From positions 97,685 through 161,684 of the forward strand of contig KV423983.1 of assembly GCA_001632435.1 (NCBI GenBank): a stretch of DNA of 64,000 nt. Direction: 5' to 3'. The notes under the pieces were generated by a model. That model did no database searches. It was not told where the DNA came from and worked only from the letters and a program-made list of their open reading frames with translations. Every line of letters starts with the position of its first letter. Within the stretch, counting starts at the first letter, position 1. Position numbers and translations under genes: made by a program. This document shows, piece by piece, positions 1-9,803 of the stretch. Origin of the DNA: Calocera cornea HHB12733 (Eukaryota; Basidiomycota; Dacrymycetes; Dacrymycetales; Dacrymycetaceae).

Positions 1-35
1 TTTGCTCCCTAATTCAACACCTACCTAGCTAACAA

Positions 36-209
36 CTAATTATCACTGGGTACGACTAATTATCAGCGGGTACAACTAACTATCAATGGGTACGGCTAAC
101 TATCACTGGGTACAACTAATTATTATTGGGTATGACGAACGATTCTTTACGACAAACAATTTGTCACGACTAATCATCATTAGGTATGACTAAGTATCAT
201 TGGTTACGC
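36..209. repeat. 20-bp tandem minisatellite
   Basis: About eight head-to-tail copies of a 20-bp unit close to CTAATTATCACTGGGTACGA are visible, with one interrupted copy near 140-175. The copies are contiguous and have no spacers. The array stops just before position 210 and may begin left of the window. Confidence 0.85.
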
Positions 210-288
210 CTAGCTTGACTACCACACAAATCCATTAGAGGTACATGTAAATTCATATCACCCGTCCCATAATGTCTCCTCCACATCT

Positions 289-1501
289 CTAGTAGTGCTC
301 AAGCTTGATGATTTCTGGTACCTTGCCCTTCTGCTCCAGAATGCGCTCAAGGTTCTTCTTGCCCTTCGCCACCTGCGCCACAAACGTGTTGTGGTTTGCC
401 GGCAGCACGCCCTTGCCGCCATTGTCCCTCCAGATCCTTATCGACTTGTCCCGCACCTCTAACAGCGGAAGGTTCGATGTGGCGTTGTGCGCAATGAGCC
501 AAAGAGAGAGGCGATGCAGGTTGTCCTCCTCCTGCGCTGGCGCATAGGCCGTCGGGTTGCACACCATCCGCCGCAGCGCCTCGACGTCTTCCACCGTCAT
601 CTTGGTTGCAAGTGTTGCGCGGTCCAAGATGTGGGCGGCAAAGCCGACAAAGACAGCGTACCACGCCTCTTGCTCCGCATTGGTCAGTATATATGAGCCC
701 GATTGCGCGTTCCTCCAACATGCACCGCTCCATGCGAGCGAAGTCACCCAGGTCGAAGAGCTTGCTGGCTGTGAAACTCTTGCTGACGGTCCAGGCAAAG
801 TGCTTCACCCAGCCACCTTGAAAGCTGGGTGCAGCCGGTCAGAAAGCAGTCGCTGGGGCGCAGATGGGCCACTCACACTTGCATACCGGGCCGCAGAACG
901 ATGTAGTACCAATCCCCGAGCCGCTGCCTTCTCACCTTGTCCTCCAACAGGAGGCCATCAGCGACTCCCTGGGGGTCGGTAGCCAGACGTCGGAGGGTTG
1001 CCTCGTTGTATCGCACGTAGAACCACACCTTGATTCCCTTGAGTTGGGCAATATAGGTGCATCACCCACCGGTATTGTGGTGACCGTTGGTGAACGTGCC
1101 CAGCATGGAGATCAGGGCCCATGCAGCCTCCCGGAGCTCTGTCCTCTGGACAAACGCTGCAAACGCGCCAAGAATGAAACTCCAATAGGCGAGGGTGAGC
1201 GTACAGAACAATCTGGGGAAATGTATCAGTTCCGCGTCCAGCGCACCGTTCACGGGAGCATTGCATACCATAGGAAATCCGGCCAGCCCCAGCCCACGTA
1301 GGGGCAGTCGAGGGTGTTGTACACAAAGCCAGGTGTGGGCTTGCTGGGGTCGTAGCAATTGCCCTTCGCCTTCATCCGCCGCCGATGCTCCCTGAAGAAT
1401 TGGCAGGACATCTCCTGGTGGATCTCCTTGCCCTCATCCATCTTGCCCCGCATCCGCTTAGCGAGTCGGTCCATGTCTGTAGCAACGTCAGCCGGCAGCA
1501 A
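289..1501 (-). pseudogene. Uncharacterised gene with discontinuous reading frames
   Basis: Protein-like sequence on the minus strand runs through this stretch but changes frame several times. The amino end (about 1501-1250) is basic and ends in an aromatic stretch containing YVGWGWPDFLW. A hydrophobic segment (YWSFILGAFAAFVQ) lies near 1190-1140 and could span a membrane. A further block near 1060-880 reads KVWFYVRYNEATLRRL and ends DWYYIVLRPGMQV. The carboxyl end (about 690-289) reads NAEQEAWYAVFVGFAAHI and finishes KVPEIIKLEHY before a stop. Some changes of frame could be short introns, but the obvious GTATGC donor near 1272 would create a stop after splicing, and the change near 690 has no clear splice sites. 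I do not recognise the family. It may be a decayed gene or one with a poorly predicted structure. Confidence 0.4.
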
Positions 1502-3650
1502 AGGAGAAAGCTGTTCATCCGGCGCACCAATACGACAGACTTATGCTGACTAACAGTCTACTAGGCCTCCTACGAGACTGCCTCTCCAACCAGTTCCTAA
1601 GCAGCATTTAGCAGGGCGATACAGAGAGCATCACTGGCTCAGTGACCTATCGCAATGTAAAGGTGGGTCTTACTTACAGTGCCAAGCATGGAGGTTGCTC
1701 ATGATATCTACCCGTTGCTTAGCAGTCTATGTGTCTAAGTATGAAGTATCTTCAGGTCAAGCGGCCAGCATGGTAAAGAGAGTATAAGGGTGTTCAACAT
1801 AACTCGGATGTATGTCATGTGGCGGTTAAACGGACGGGCAGCGCAAAAATTCCTTCTGTCAACCACCAAAACAGCAAAACATTCAAAAAGAAGATGTACA
1901 GTAGTAGAGTCACAGAGGAGACAACAGGGTGGAGAGGAGAACAACAAAACACCCGCAGCCTGTGCCTATGTAAACAGCAATTCTGCCTGTGTACAATATC
2001 ACAAATTATACAATGTGCCTTTTCAGTACCCAGTGGGCTGGCATGATCTGGCAAGAGAAGAGCAGCAAGACCAGTATACTGTATGTGCGTGTGGGCTGGA
2101 TGGGTTTACAGTACCGGTCCGACCGGACGAGAAGTCCTTGGAGCTCCATGTAAGAGCGGGAGCGAACGCCACCCCCGCAATCCCTCTCTGATTCCCTCCC
2201 ATTCAAAGAGAGCATGCCCCCATCCGGACGCATCCGGACTTACATAAGCCAGAAAGCAGCCAGATAGGGGTCCTTTTGCCTCCGTGTTCCGCGTCACATG
2301 TGCTTCCATGTTTGCCTCCTTTTGGATTTTACCTCCTGACTTTTTGCTTCGATCCAGTGGCTGCGCGGGGCCCCACACAGCCACTGGGTGGAAGCAAAAA
2401 GTCAGGAAGTAAGTAAACATTTCAGAGATAATCTGAGATATGAATATATCCCTCAACCATTGCTGTAGTTATTATATCTCTGTGAAATTACCTAAACAAT
2501 ATTTTTGGAGTGTTTTTGTTGCATTATTCATGAAATAAAATTGATAATCAAATCACGCAAAAAAGGAAGCAATTTAATTGAGTCCGCTATTCTGCTTCCA
2601 TTTTGCTTCCATTATGTAGAGGGACTTGAGCCTGTGCACGGTGGGGCAAAGTGGCGCGATCAGGGTCCATCCGGAATGTCTGGACGGAATTGCATCCGGA
2701 AGGGTTGTCACACCCCTGGCACATAGTGGATTCAAACGGGCTAGTCTCTTTGTACATTCCCCCTCATAACGCAATTCGACTGTATTATTCCATATTGTCT
2801 CACCTCCGACCGCCGGCTGCAGCCATTGTTATTGGCTTGTTAGGCTGCGTACGACGTGTCGCGTGAGTCGTTTTTGCGGGGTAACCCTGCCCTGCCCTGG
2901 ATCATGCGTTGCCATCGCTCAAGGCTTCGTGCGGTGCAGACGGTGCCCTTGCCTTCCAGGCCGATCCCTTGCCGAGCCTTTGCATTGGCCAGCTTGGTGC
3001 CCTTGTGGAGTCACACTGCTCCTCAGGCTCTTCCGATGTTCTCTTGACTGGCTGGGCTGCTATGTCTGGCAACACTCCCAACCCTGTGACCAACGATATA
3101 TGCTCCTCTTCTGCTTAGCCGTGCTTCTCAACCCAGGAATGCTGGTAAGCTCTCATTTCATCTCGAGATTCAGTTGTCTGAAGGCAACATAGCCATGCGT
3201 TCCAAGCATGTGATTCGGGAACGTAGATGTTGGAGCACGCGTGCCGCCTGGACGGAATGTATGCTCAGTCATTGGCATCAGCCTACCTGCCGTCAGGACT
3301 TAGGTCCATCCGGCGGTTTATCTGATACTTGTCGACCCATGACTGCCATTCTCTACCCTAGCGCCAGTCCCCTACGTCAACCTCTAAAGTCTGTTATCCT
3401 CGCAATGCCGTTCTCCGAGGACCTGCCTTTCCGGGCTGCCTTTCGCAACTTCTACGCTTGTGTGGGGCCCCATGGGTAGAATCCTGCATCAGACCTTCCC
3501 CTTCTGCCCGCCTTGCTGGGGAACAATCGAACCAGGATACAGGGATCAGCTGACGATGTTCCACTGCTCTGCGATCGTGCACGTCCAACCCCCGCCGGAC
3601 CGGACTAGGTAAGGACACAATATCGGTCCATTTCTGAACCGCTCTAACCT
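1502..3650. other. Gene-poor spacer
   Basis: No convincing coding sequence is seen in this 2.1 kb. It holds the long hairpin at 2335-2406, an AT-rich patch near 2460-2600, and scattered GCTTCC or GGAAGC motifs like those of the 18-bp arrays found later in the window. Open frames here are short and lack codon-like composition. Confidence 0.5.
2335..2406. repeat. Long imperfect palindrome (hairpin)
   Basis: The left arm is CCTGACTTTTTGCTTC (2335-2350) plus CCAGTGGCTG (2354-2363). These pair exactly with CAGCCACTGG (2378-2387) and GAAGCAAAAAGTCAGG (2391-2406). Each side has a 3-nt bulge and the loop is 14 nt. That gives 26 base pairs of stem. The arms contain GCTTC-type units like the 18-bp repeat family. 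Confidence 0.9.
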
Positions 3651-3661
3651 GTTCTTGATGC

Positions 3662-3669
3662 TATAAGTA
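3662..3669 (+). promoter_or_regulatory. TATA box of the alcohol oxidase gene
   Basis: TATAAGTA lies about 85-92 nt upstream of the ATG at 3754, a common distance in strongly expressed fungal genes. The assignment rests on sequence and position only. Confidence 0.5.
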
Positions 3670-3753
3670 GACCGTCAGGCTGGCTTGTATATCCTTGCGC
3701 TTGCGTGTTCTTACCCCGCTTGAGATCCCCCCAGCTCTGTTCTGAGAAGTACA

Positions 3754-5418
3754 ATGGTGCAAGTCAAGGAAGTCGATGTTATCGTCTGCGGTGGCGGCCC
3801 CGCCGGTTGCATTGTTGCTGGTCGTCTGGCCTATGCCGACCCGAACCTGCAGGTCATGCTCATTGAGGGTACGCACTCTTGTATGACAAATGCGAGCTCT
3901 GCTCATCATGATGCAGCTGGTGCAAACAACAGGGACGATCCTTGGGTCTACCGCCCTGGTATTTACGTCAGGAACATGCAGCAGAATGGAATGTTAGTAC
4001 ATGAGCCCGTTGTGATCTCATGCTAGAGACTAAAGATGGGAACAGCAATGACAAGGCTACCTTCTACGTTGACACGATGGAGTCCAGCCATATGCATGGT
4101 CGCAAAGCCATTGTTCCGTGTGCCAACATCCTCGGAGGCGGCAGCAGCATCAACTTCCAGATGTACACCCGTGCTTCTGCTTCCAATTGGGGTATGTTCG
4201 TTCTCTCAGACGGTATTACCCAAGCTGAAAAGTGCACAAGATGACTTCAAGGCCGAGGGCTGGAAGGCGAAGGGTGAGCTGAGCTCTGGCACTCCTGCCC
4301 AATTTAGCTGAACACTTGATAATAGATCTTGTCCCGCTCATGAAGAGGCTCGAGAACTACCAGAAGCCATGCAACAACGACACCCACGGCTACAATGGCC
4401 CGATCGCCATCTCCAATGGACGCCAGATCACCACCCTCGCCCAGGACTTCTTGAGGGCTTTGGAGGCTGTTGGCGTGTCTTTCAGCGGTACGTTGATTTT
4501 CCGGATCACGTGTCTCCCAGCTAAGTTCTGCTCCAGACGATATCCAGGATCTGGATACTGCCCACGGCGTGGAGATCTGGGCCAAGTACATCAACCGGCA
4601 GACCGGCCATCGTAGCGACGCTGCAACTGCTTATGTTTACAGTGTGATGGATGTTCAGAGCAACCTCCACCTGAGAACGAACATCAAGGTGTCCCACGTC
4701 ATCTTTGAGGGCAACAAGGCTGTCGGCGTTGCCTACGTTCCCGCTAAGGGCTGCACGAATCTGGGCAAAATTAAGGAGACTATTGTGTGTGCATCTTGCT
4801 TGACCGTTTGGATGTTGCTGACTGTGAGGCTGTCCCTAGGTCCGCGCCAGGAAGATGGTCATCATTTCGTCCGGTACCCTCGGCACTCCCCAGATCCTCG
4901 AGCGCTCCGGTGTTGGTAGCGCCCAGCTGCTTAAGAGCCTCAACATCAAGGTTGTCAGTGATCTCCCGGGTGTTGGTGAGCAATACCAGGATCACTACAC
5001 CACCCTGACACATAAGCATGCCCCCATATCAATAGTGAGCATTGGCTAACAAGGGATTAGTCTACCGTGTGTCGAATGACTCCGTCACCACCAACGACTT
5101 CCTGCGCGGTGACAAGGCTACACAAGATAAGCTCTTCAAGCAGTGGGAGGTCAGCCCCGAGAAGGCCCTCTTGTCCTCCAACCACATCGACGCCGGCTTC
5201 AAGATCCGTCCAACTGAGGAGGAGCTCAAGGAGATGGGACCCGAGTTCAACAAGCTCTGGGACTCATACTTCAAGGACAAGCCCGACAAGCCTGTAATGT
5301 TCAGCTCCATCGTCTCCGGCGCCTACGCCGACCACACCCTCCTGCCCCCAGGCAAGTACATTACCATGTTCCAGTACCTCGAGTACCCCGCCAGCTGTGG
5401 CAAGACTGGTTCGACATG
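3754..5418 (+). pseudogene. Alcohol (methanol) oxidase, 3'-truncated GMC oxidoreductase
   Basis: The exons encode the amino-terminal part of a GMC-family FAD alcohol oxidase, a peroxisomal-type flavoenzyme that oxidises short primary alcohols with O2. The FAD-binding Rossmann motif (VIVCGGGPAGCIVAGRLA) follows the start. The family blocks NGINDKATFY, CANILGGGSSINFQMYTRASASNW, SSGTLGTPQILERSGVG and GVGEQYQDHY are seen in order. Introns begin at about 3869 (GTACGC), 3994 (GTTAGT), 4192 (GTATGT), 4274 (GTGAGC), 4489 (GTACGT) and 4784 (GTGTGT). After about 390 residues the homology stops near GKTGSTW at 5418. The rest of the roughly 650-residue enzyme, including the catalytic His/Asn region, is absent. 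The intron expected after YTTLT near 5010 has no GT donor. The start was chosen because the FAD motif follows it and a TATA box lies upstream. It looks like a gene broken by rearrangement. Confidence 0.85.
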
Positions 5419-5503
5419 GTACGTCCCTTTCCGTGCCACCCACGGTTGCGGTTCTCATGAGACCCCTTGATGCATTGCCCAGGCATCTGTCCTCAACAAT
5501 GGT

Positions 5504-6133
5504 ATGCAGCCCTCTGCTCTCACGGGCTTGCCCTCGGTGGTGAGTCCCAAGGCATGCCAAGCCAGCATGCAACTGACCCCCTTGGTGCAGCCAGCAAGCT
5601 TGTCCCCACCTGCACAAATGGCGCACATGTTGCGGGTCCCAATAGAACAAGGCTTCCCGCTTCCAGCGGACGAAAACAACAGGGTGGACCAGGGGCACGG
5701 AGAAGGAGAAGGAGGAGACGATGCAATGGAAGGAGGAGGAGACAGGGGCTGGCAAGCAGGAGGAGACGGGGAGTGGGAGGGATTGGGACAAGCACACCGG
5801 GACGGCAAGAAGTTGGTTGGGGCAAGTGCGGTTGCCGTCCTCACCGCCGGCCACTCTGACTCCCACACCCCCGAACCAACCGCCATCACCAAACCCATCG
5901 CCGCAAGCGCCAAGCAGCCATCCAAGCCTAAGAAGTGTGAGGTCCCGCGTTACCGCCGCGAATTCAAGTTGCCTGAGACCGATAGCAAGACTGAGCCTGC
6001 TCCGCCAGCCACCCCAACCAAACCCTTGGTGCCCAGCAAGAGAGCAAAGCGGCAGGGCAGCGGCGAGAGCGCCGATCGTGAGCAGCGGAAACAGATCAAG
6101 ACGGTCACATTGCCGGCGAGTGACTGTGAGTAG
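5504..6133 (+). CDS. Hypothetical low-complexity protein fused behind the oxidase fragment
   Basis: This is an open frame of about 209 residues with no recognised domain. The first half is Gly/Glu/Asp-rich and repetitive in DNA (GGAGGAGACGG-like). The second half is Lys/Pro/Glu-rich, with blocks such as KPKKCEVPRYRREFKLPETD and a basic KRAKRQ motif that could act as a nuclear signal. It starts close behind the breakpoint of the alcohol oxidase and ends 17 bp before the G run. It may be part of a longer chimeric transcript, a captured gene piece, or a chance frame in GC-rich DNA. Confidence 0.25.
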   Translation: MQPSALTGLPSVVSPKACQASMQLTPLVQPASLSPPAQMAHMLRVPIEQGFPLPADENNRVDQGHGEGEGGDDAMEGGGDRGWQAGGDGEWEGLGQAHRDGKKLVGASAVAVLTAGHSDSHTPEPTAITKPIAASAKQPSKPKKCEVPRYRREFKLPETDSKTEPAPPATPTKPLVPSKRAKRQGSGESADREQRKQIKTVTLPASDCE

Positions 6134-6150
6134 GGCCGTGTCACCTGGCT

Positions 6151-6198
<48 letters not shown>
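6151..6198 (+). repeat. Homopolymer of 48 G
   Basis: Counting the bases gives 48 consecutive G, bounded by CTGGCT on the left and TTGAAGG on the right. A tract of this length is expected to form G-quadruplexes and to be unstable. Its exact length may also reflect sequencing error. Confidence 0.9.
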
Positions 6199-6200
<2 letters not shown>

Positions 6201-6619
6201 GAAGGATGGATTCGGACGGGCATGTATAATGTTGTGGACTGTTCTCCTCTCTTTGACTCTGGGCTTGTACCTCCGGCACAATCTGCCTATCTACTCTATA
6301 CTTGTAACACTGCTAATACCATGCAATCTATGCCCGAAGTTGGACAGTCTTGTATTACCAAGATCTATGACTGGGTATCTCCCGCTGCATATCTCTCTCT
6401 AAGGTCATCCATGAGGCTGTCCCGGCTAACTATCCACTCTCGCCTGCTGGTCTCGCACTTTTTCTCCGCTGGCAAGGCACTACTCTGTGTGCCAGTGTTG
6501 AGGGTGAGGTCCCGCGCCGACGCAGCTAGGCGTCTTTGTAGTCTGTTGATTCTGCCGCAGTGTAATATTTGAAGAGGCGGAAACCCATCCGGAAGAGACA
6601 GTGGGGGCGGGCAGGGGCC

Positions 6620-9589
6620 GCAGTGATGTGCATAAGAAGCTTGATTCCATCAGCTCGCAGCTCTCGGTACAACAGTTCTCCTGGGTATTCATCCGTGCAC
6701 TGAGTTCTAGTGCAGCTGCTCTACAGTGTTGGGGTCGGTGCTCGTCTGGATGAATTGAAGCGGGAGGTGCGACTTGCGGCTTCACACAATATCCGTCAAC
6801 TGACACAGAGACAGGTAACGGGTGTTGCTGTGTTGCAACGGTACGTCCTATAATGCCCTAGCATGAACTAACACTGACTCATTCACAGTCCTCAAGGACA
6901 CCCTATGTTTCTGGATATACCACCCAAGCCAGCCGTTTTTTACGGTAGGGATGACATAGTGGGGACTATCGTTCAACTGATTAACGGAAATGACGCCTGT
7001 CATATCCCGCTGCTTGGCCCGGGAGGAATCGGGAAAACATCGGTAGCAGCCGCGGTTGTGAACGACAGCACCGTTTGCATGAAATATGGACGCAACATTA
7101 TCTTCGCAAGCTGCGAGGCGGCGATGTCAGCCGACGGTATCGTAAACCTGCTGGCCGCTGCCTTGGACTTGCCTCTGGATGGAACTGTTCGACGCGCGCT
7201 GTTTGCGTCGTTGTCCTTCCGCGGTCACCTTCTTTTGGTCCTTGACAATCTTGAAACTGCTTGGGACTCAACAGAGCGGACGCATGTGGAGCAGCTGCTA
7301 GGGAAGCTGACGGAGTTGGCCTCTCTGTCGCTCATCATCATGATGAGAGGTGCTGCTCGACCTGCGGGGGTGAGCTGGGCGGAAGAAGATATCCAGCCTC
7401 TTGCGCCCCTGCCGCTTCACGCATCCCGTCAGATGTGGACTCAGATCGCTCGACGGGATGATGGGCATCTGGATCGGCTACTGAGGCTGTTGGATGGACT
7501 CCCTCTGGCAATCAGTCTGATGGCACATCAAGGGCAGCTAGTCGGCCCGAAAGACCTAATTGAGGTGTACGAGACAGAGAAGACATCCTTGCTTGAGACA
7601 ATGCCCGGGGGACAATTGATGAGTTTGGAAGTTTCTATACGGCTGTCACTAAGTTCTCATACCATGTCTGTGCATCCAGATGCAGGGGATCTACTATCTG
7701 TCCTCTTGATCCTCCCGGGAGGTATATCTATGTCAGCATTGCCATCTGTGCTGCCATGCATGAAGCAAACAAGGAAGAATGCTCTTAGCCTCCTCGGTGT
7801 TGCACTAATTCTCCAAGATGGTAGCCGTCTGATATGCTTAGCCCCCATTCGAGATTTTGTGCTGAGGTACTCTCCTCCCGGCGAGCTATTCCTCACAGAA
7901 GTACGAAAGTATTTTATGGACTTGACTGCGAATGCAGAAAACATCGGAGGTGTGGGATCTCGAGCCGCGATTGCGCTACTGACAATGGAGTTTGAAAACA
8001 TCAACTCAGTCTTAATTCATTATTGGAGTGCCTATCTGAGTAGTGCTCCTTGGGAGGAAGCCCTCCAGGCTACCCTGCACCTAGCCCAGTTCTCACATGC
8101 AACTCGCTTCGGTGATTGCATGCCCCTTACAATGTGCGCGAGGAGAACTCTAGAATCCACCGGCAACCGGGCAGGTGCTGCAATGTGCACCAAGTCCATG
8201 GGTGATCTGTTGTCGTCAAAGCGGTGGCAAGAAGCGCTCCCATTGCTGGAAGAAGCCAAGACAGTATTTGAAATATTACAGAACCATTTGGGTACTGCAC
8301 AATGCAATCAGGGGATCGGTGATATCCTGCGTGTGCTTGCTTGAAGAGACGAAGCAATTGCCCGCTTCCAGGAGGCGCAGTTACAATTCCAGATCCTTGG
8401 TGAGCCATTGGGCATAGCCCAATGCTTATATGGAATAGGACGAAGTATAGGGGCTTTGGGCCAGTTTGATGAGAGCAAAAGGCTACTAAGGGAGGCTCAC
8501 TCCCTGTTGCTAGACCTCGGGAAGCGGTCTGGCGCGGCAGATTGTACTTGCTCAATTGGGGAGGTGCTTGTCCGCCAAGGCCAATATCCGCAGGCACTTG
8601 CTAAGTTTGAGGAAGCAAAAGGGGAATATGAAGCAATGGGTAGTCGAACTGGTGCTGCACTGTGCTTAAGCAAACGGGCTAATGCCCTGACATGGATGAC
8701 AAAGTTCGAAGAGGCGATCGCCAGATATGAGGAAGCCAAGGCAGAGTTTGAAGCCGTGGACTACCGCCCGGGAATAGCTGAGTGCACAGGACAAATTGGT
8801 CAAATACTTTCCATGGTAGGCCGATATGAAGAAGCCGTGCCAAGACTTGAAGAAGGGAGATCCATGCTTGAGACGGTTGGTTCCGTATATGGAGTGGCAA
8901 GGTACACACACTGTCTCGGTCAGATATTTCGCCTCCGGAATCAACACGAGACGGCCATAGCAGTGCTGCAGCAAGCGAAGGATCAGTTCCAATCAATAGG
9001 CCACTGCCAAGGTGTAGCGCATTGCATGGAGGTCATTGGTGAGTTGTTTCGCAAGGTTGGTCGACCGGACAACACACGGAGGATGTTGCAGGCAGCCAGA
9101 ACCGAGTTCAAAGCCATTGGAGATCTGCTCGGTGCTGCAAATTGTTCAATTGTACTTGGAAACTTGCAAGGTATGCTGAATCGATATGAAGAAAGCATTG
9201 CGACTTTCGAAGAGGGCAAAGCGCAGTTTGAGGCAATTGGAGAAACTTACAGTGTAGCTTATTGCATTCTGGGAATTGGGGAAAGTCTGTGCTTTTCTGG
9301 TAAATGGAGTGAGGCCGTCGAAGAGGCAGAAAAGGTCAAAGAGATGTCCACTCTACTCGGAAATCGGCATGGAATCGCGGCAGCAAACGGCCTTCTCGGG
9401 CACATTGCTTTGAGCCAAAACCGACTGGAAGATGCAACGCTGCTTATCGGAGAAAGCTTGGCACTGTTCGAAGACATGCGGATCCCCAATAAATCAGAGG
9501 AGTGTCGCAAGGTGTTGGAAGAAGTGCGTTCGAAAATGGCTGCGCAGCAAGAAGGAAGAGTCGCAAGGGTGGAATGGTTGAATGACTGA
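6620..9589 (+). pseudogene. NB-ARC/TPR receptor (NLR-like), copy 1, nonsense codon and lost 5' end
   Basis: This is a STAND-class receptor gene. The main exon from 6905 has a Walker A motif (GPGGIGKTS), a Walker B (LLLVLDNLE), the MMRGAARPAGVSW sensor-like block and GLPLAISLMAHQGQ, followed by about ten TPR units (pattern LGxAxCxxxIGxxL...YEEAxxxxEEAKxxFE). An in-frame TGA at 8342-8344 interrupts the TPR region. The aligned residue in copy 2 is Arg, so CGA to TGA is the simplest cause, and the frame resumes unchanged to 9589. Upstream, short exons equivalent to those of copy 2 can be followed back only to about 6620 (HKKLDSISSQLS, then GARLDELKREV). The first exons are missing. A 60-nt intron (8333-8392) could remove the stop, but copy 2 keeps that segment as coding. 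Proteins of this class are thought to sense non-self, but the function here is inferred. Confidence 0.85.
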
Positions 9590-9693
9590 GGCTGAGGCTG
9601 GTCGCAGACTGGGTTGGAGACCGCAGACAAAGCCTTCTCAGGCAAGCAACACGGGCCGCACGGTGCGAAGCCACAGATATCTATGGGAAATGA

Positions 9694-9745
9694 GAGATAT
9701 CCGCCAGAATTCCCGGCATGACACGCTTAAATGCTAGGTTGCCCG
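9694..9745 (+). repeat. MULE left terminal inverted repeat
   Basis: It starts GAGATATCCGCCAGAAT and ends ATGCTAGGTTGCCCG. It matches the reverse complement of 11563-11614 over most of its length, with mismatches concentrated in the middle. Confidence 0.85.
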
Positions 9746-9803
9746 TAATGAAACAATAAATCTATAATGCCTGTCATTTCTGTCATGTCCCTATCTCTAG
9801 ATA

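Noticed and set aside
36..209. Regular 20-bp repeats that could suggest a CRISPR array
   Set aside because: The units are contiguous with no unique spacers, and the window is eukaryotic.
5264..6223. Minus-strand poly-Pro frame over the G run
   Set aside because: The proline run is just the complement of the G tract, and the rest has no recognisable domain.
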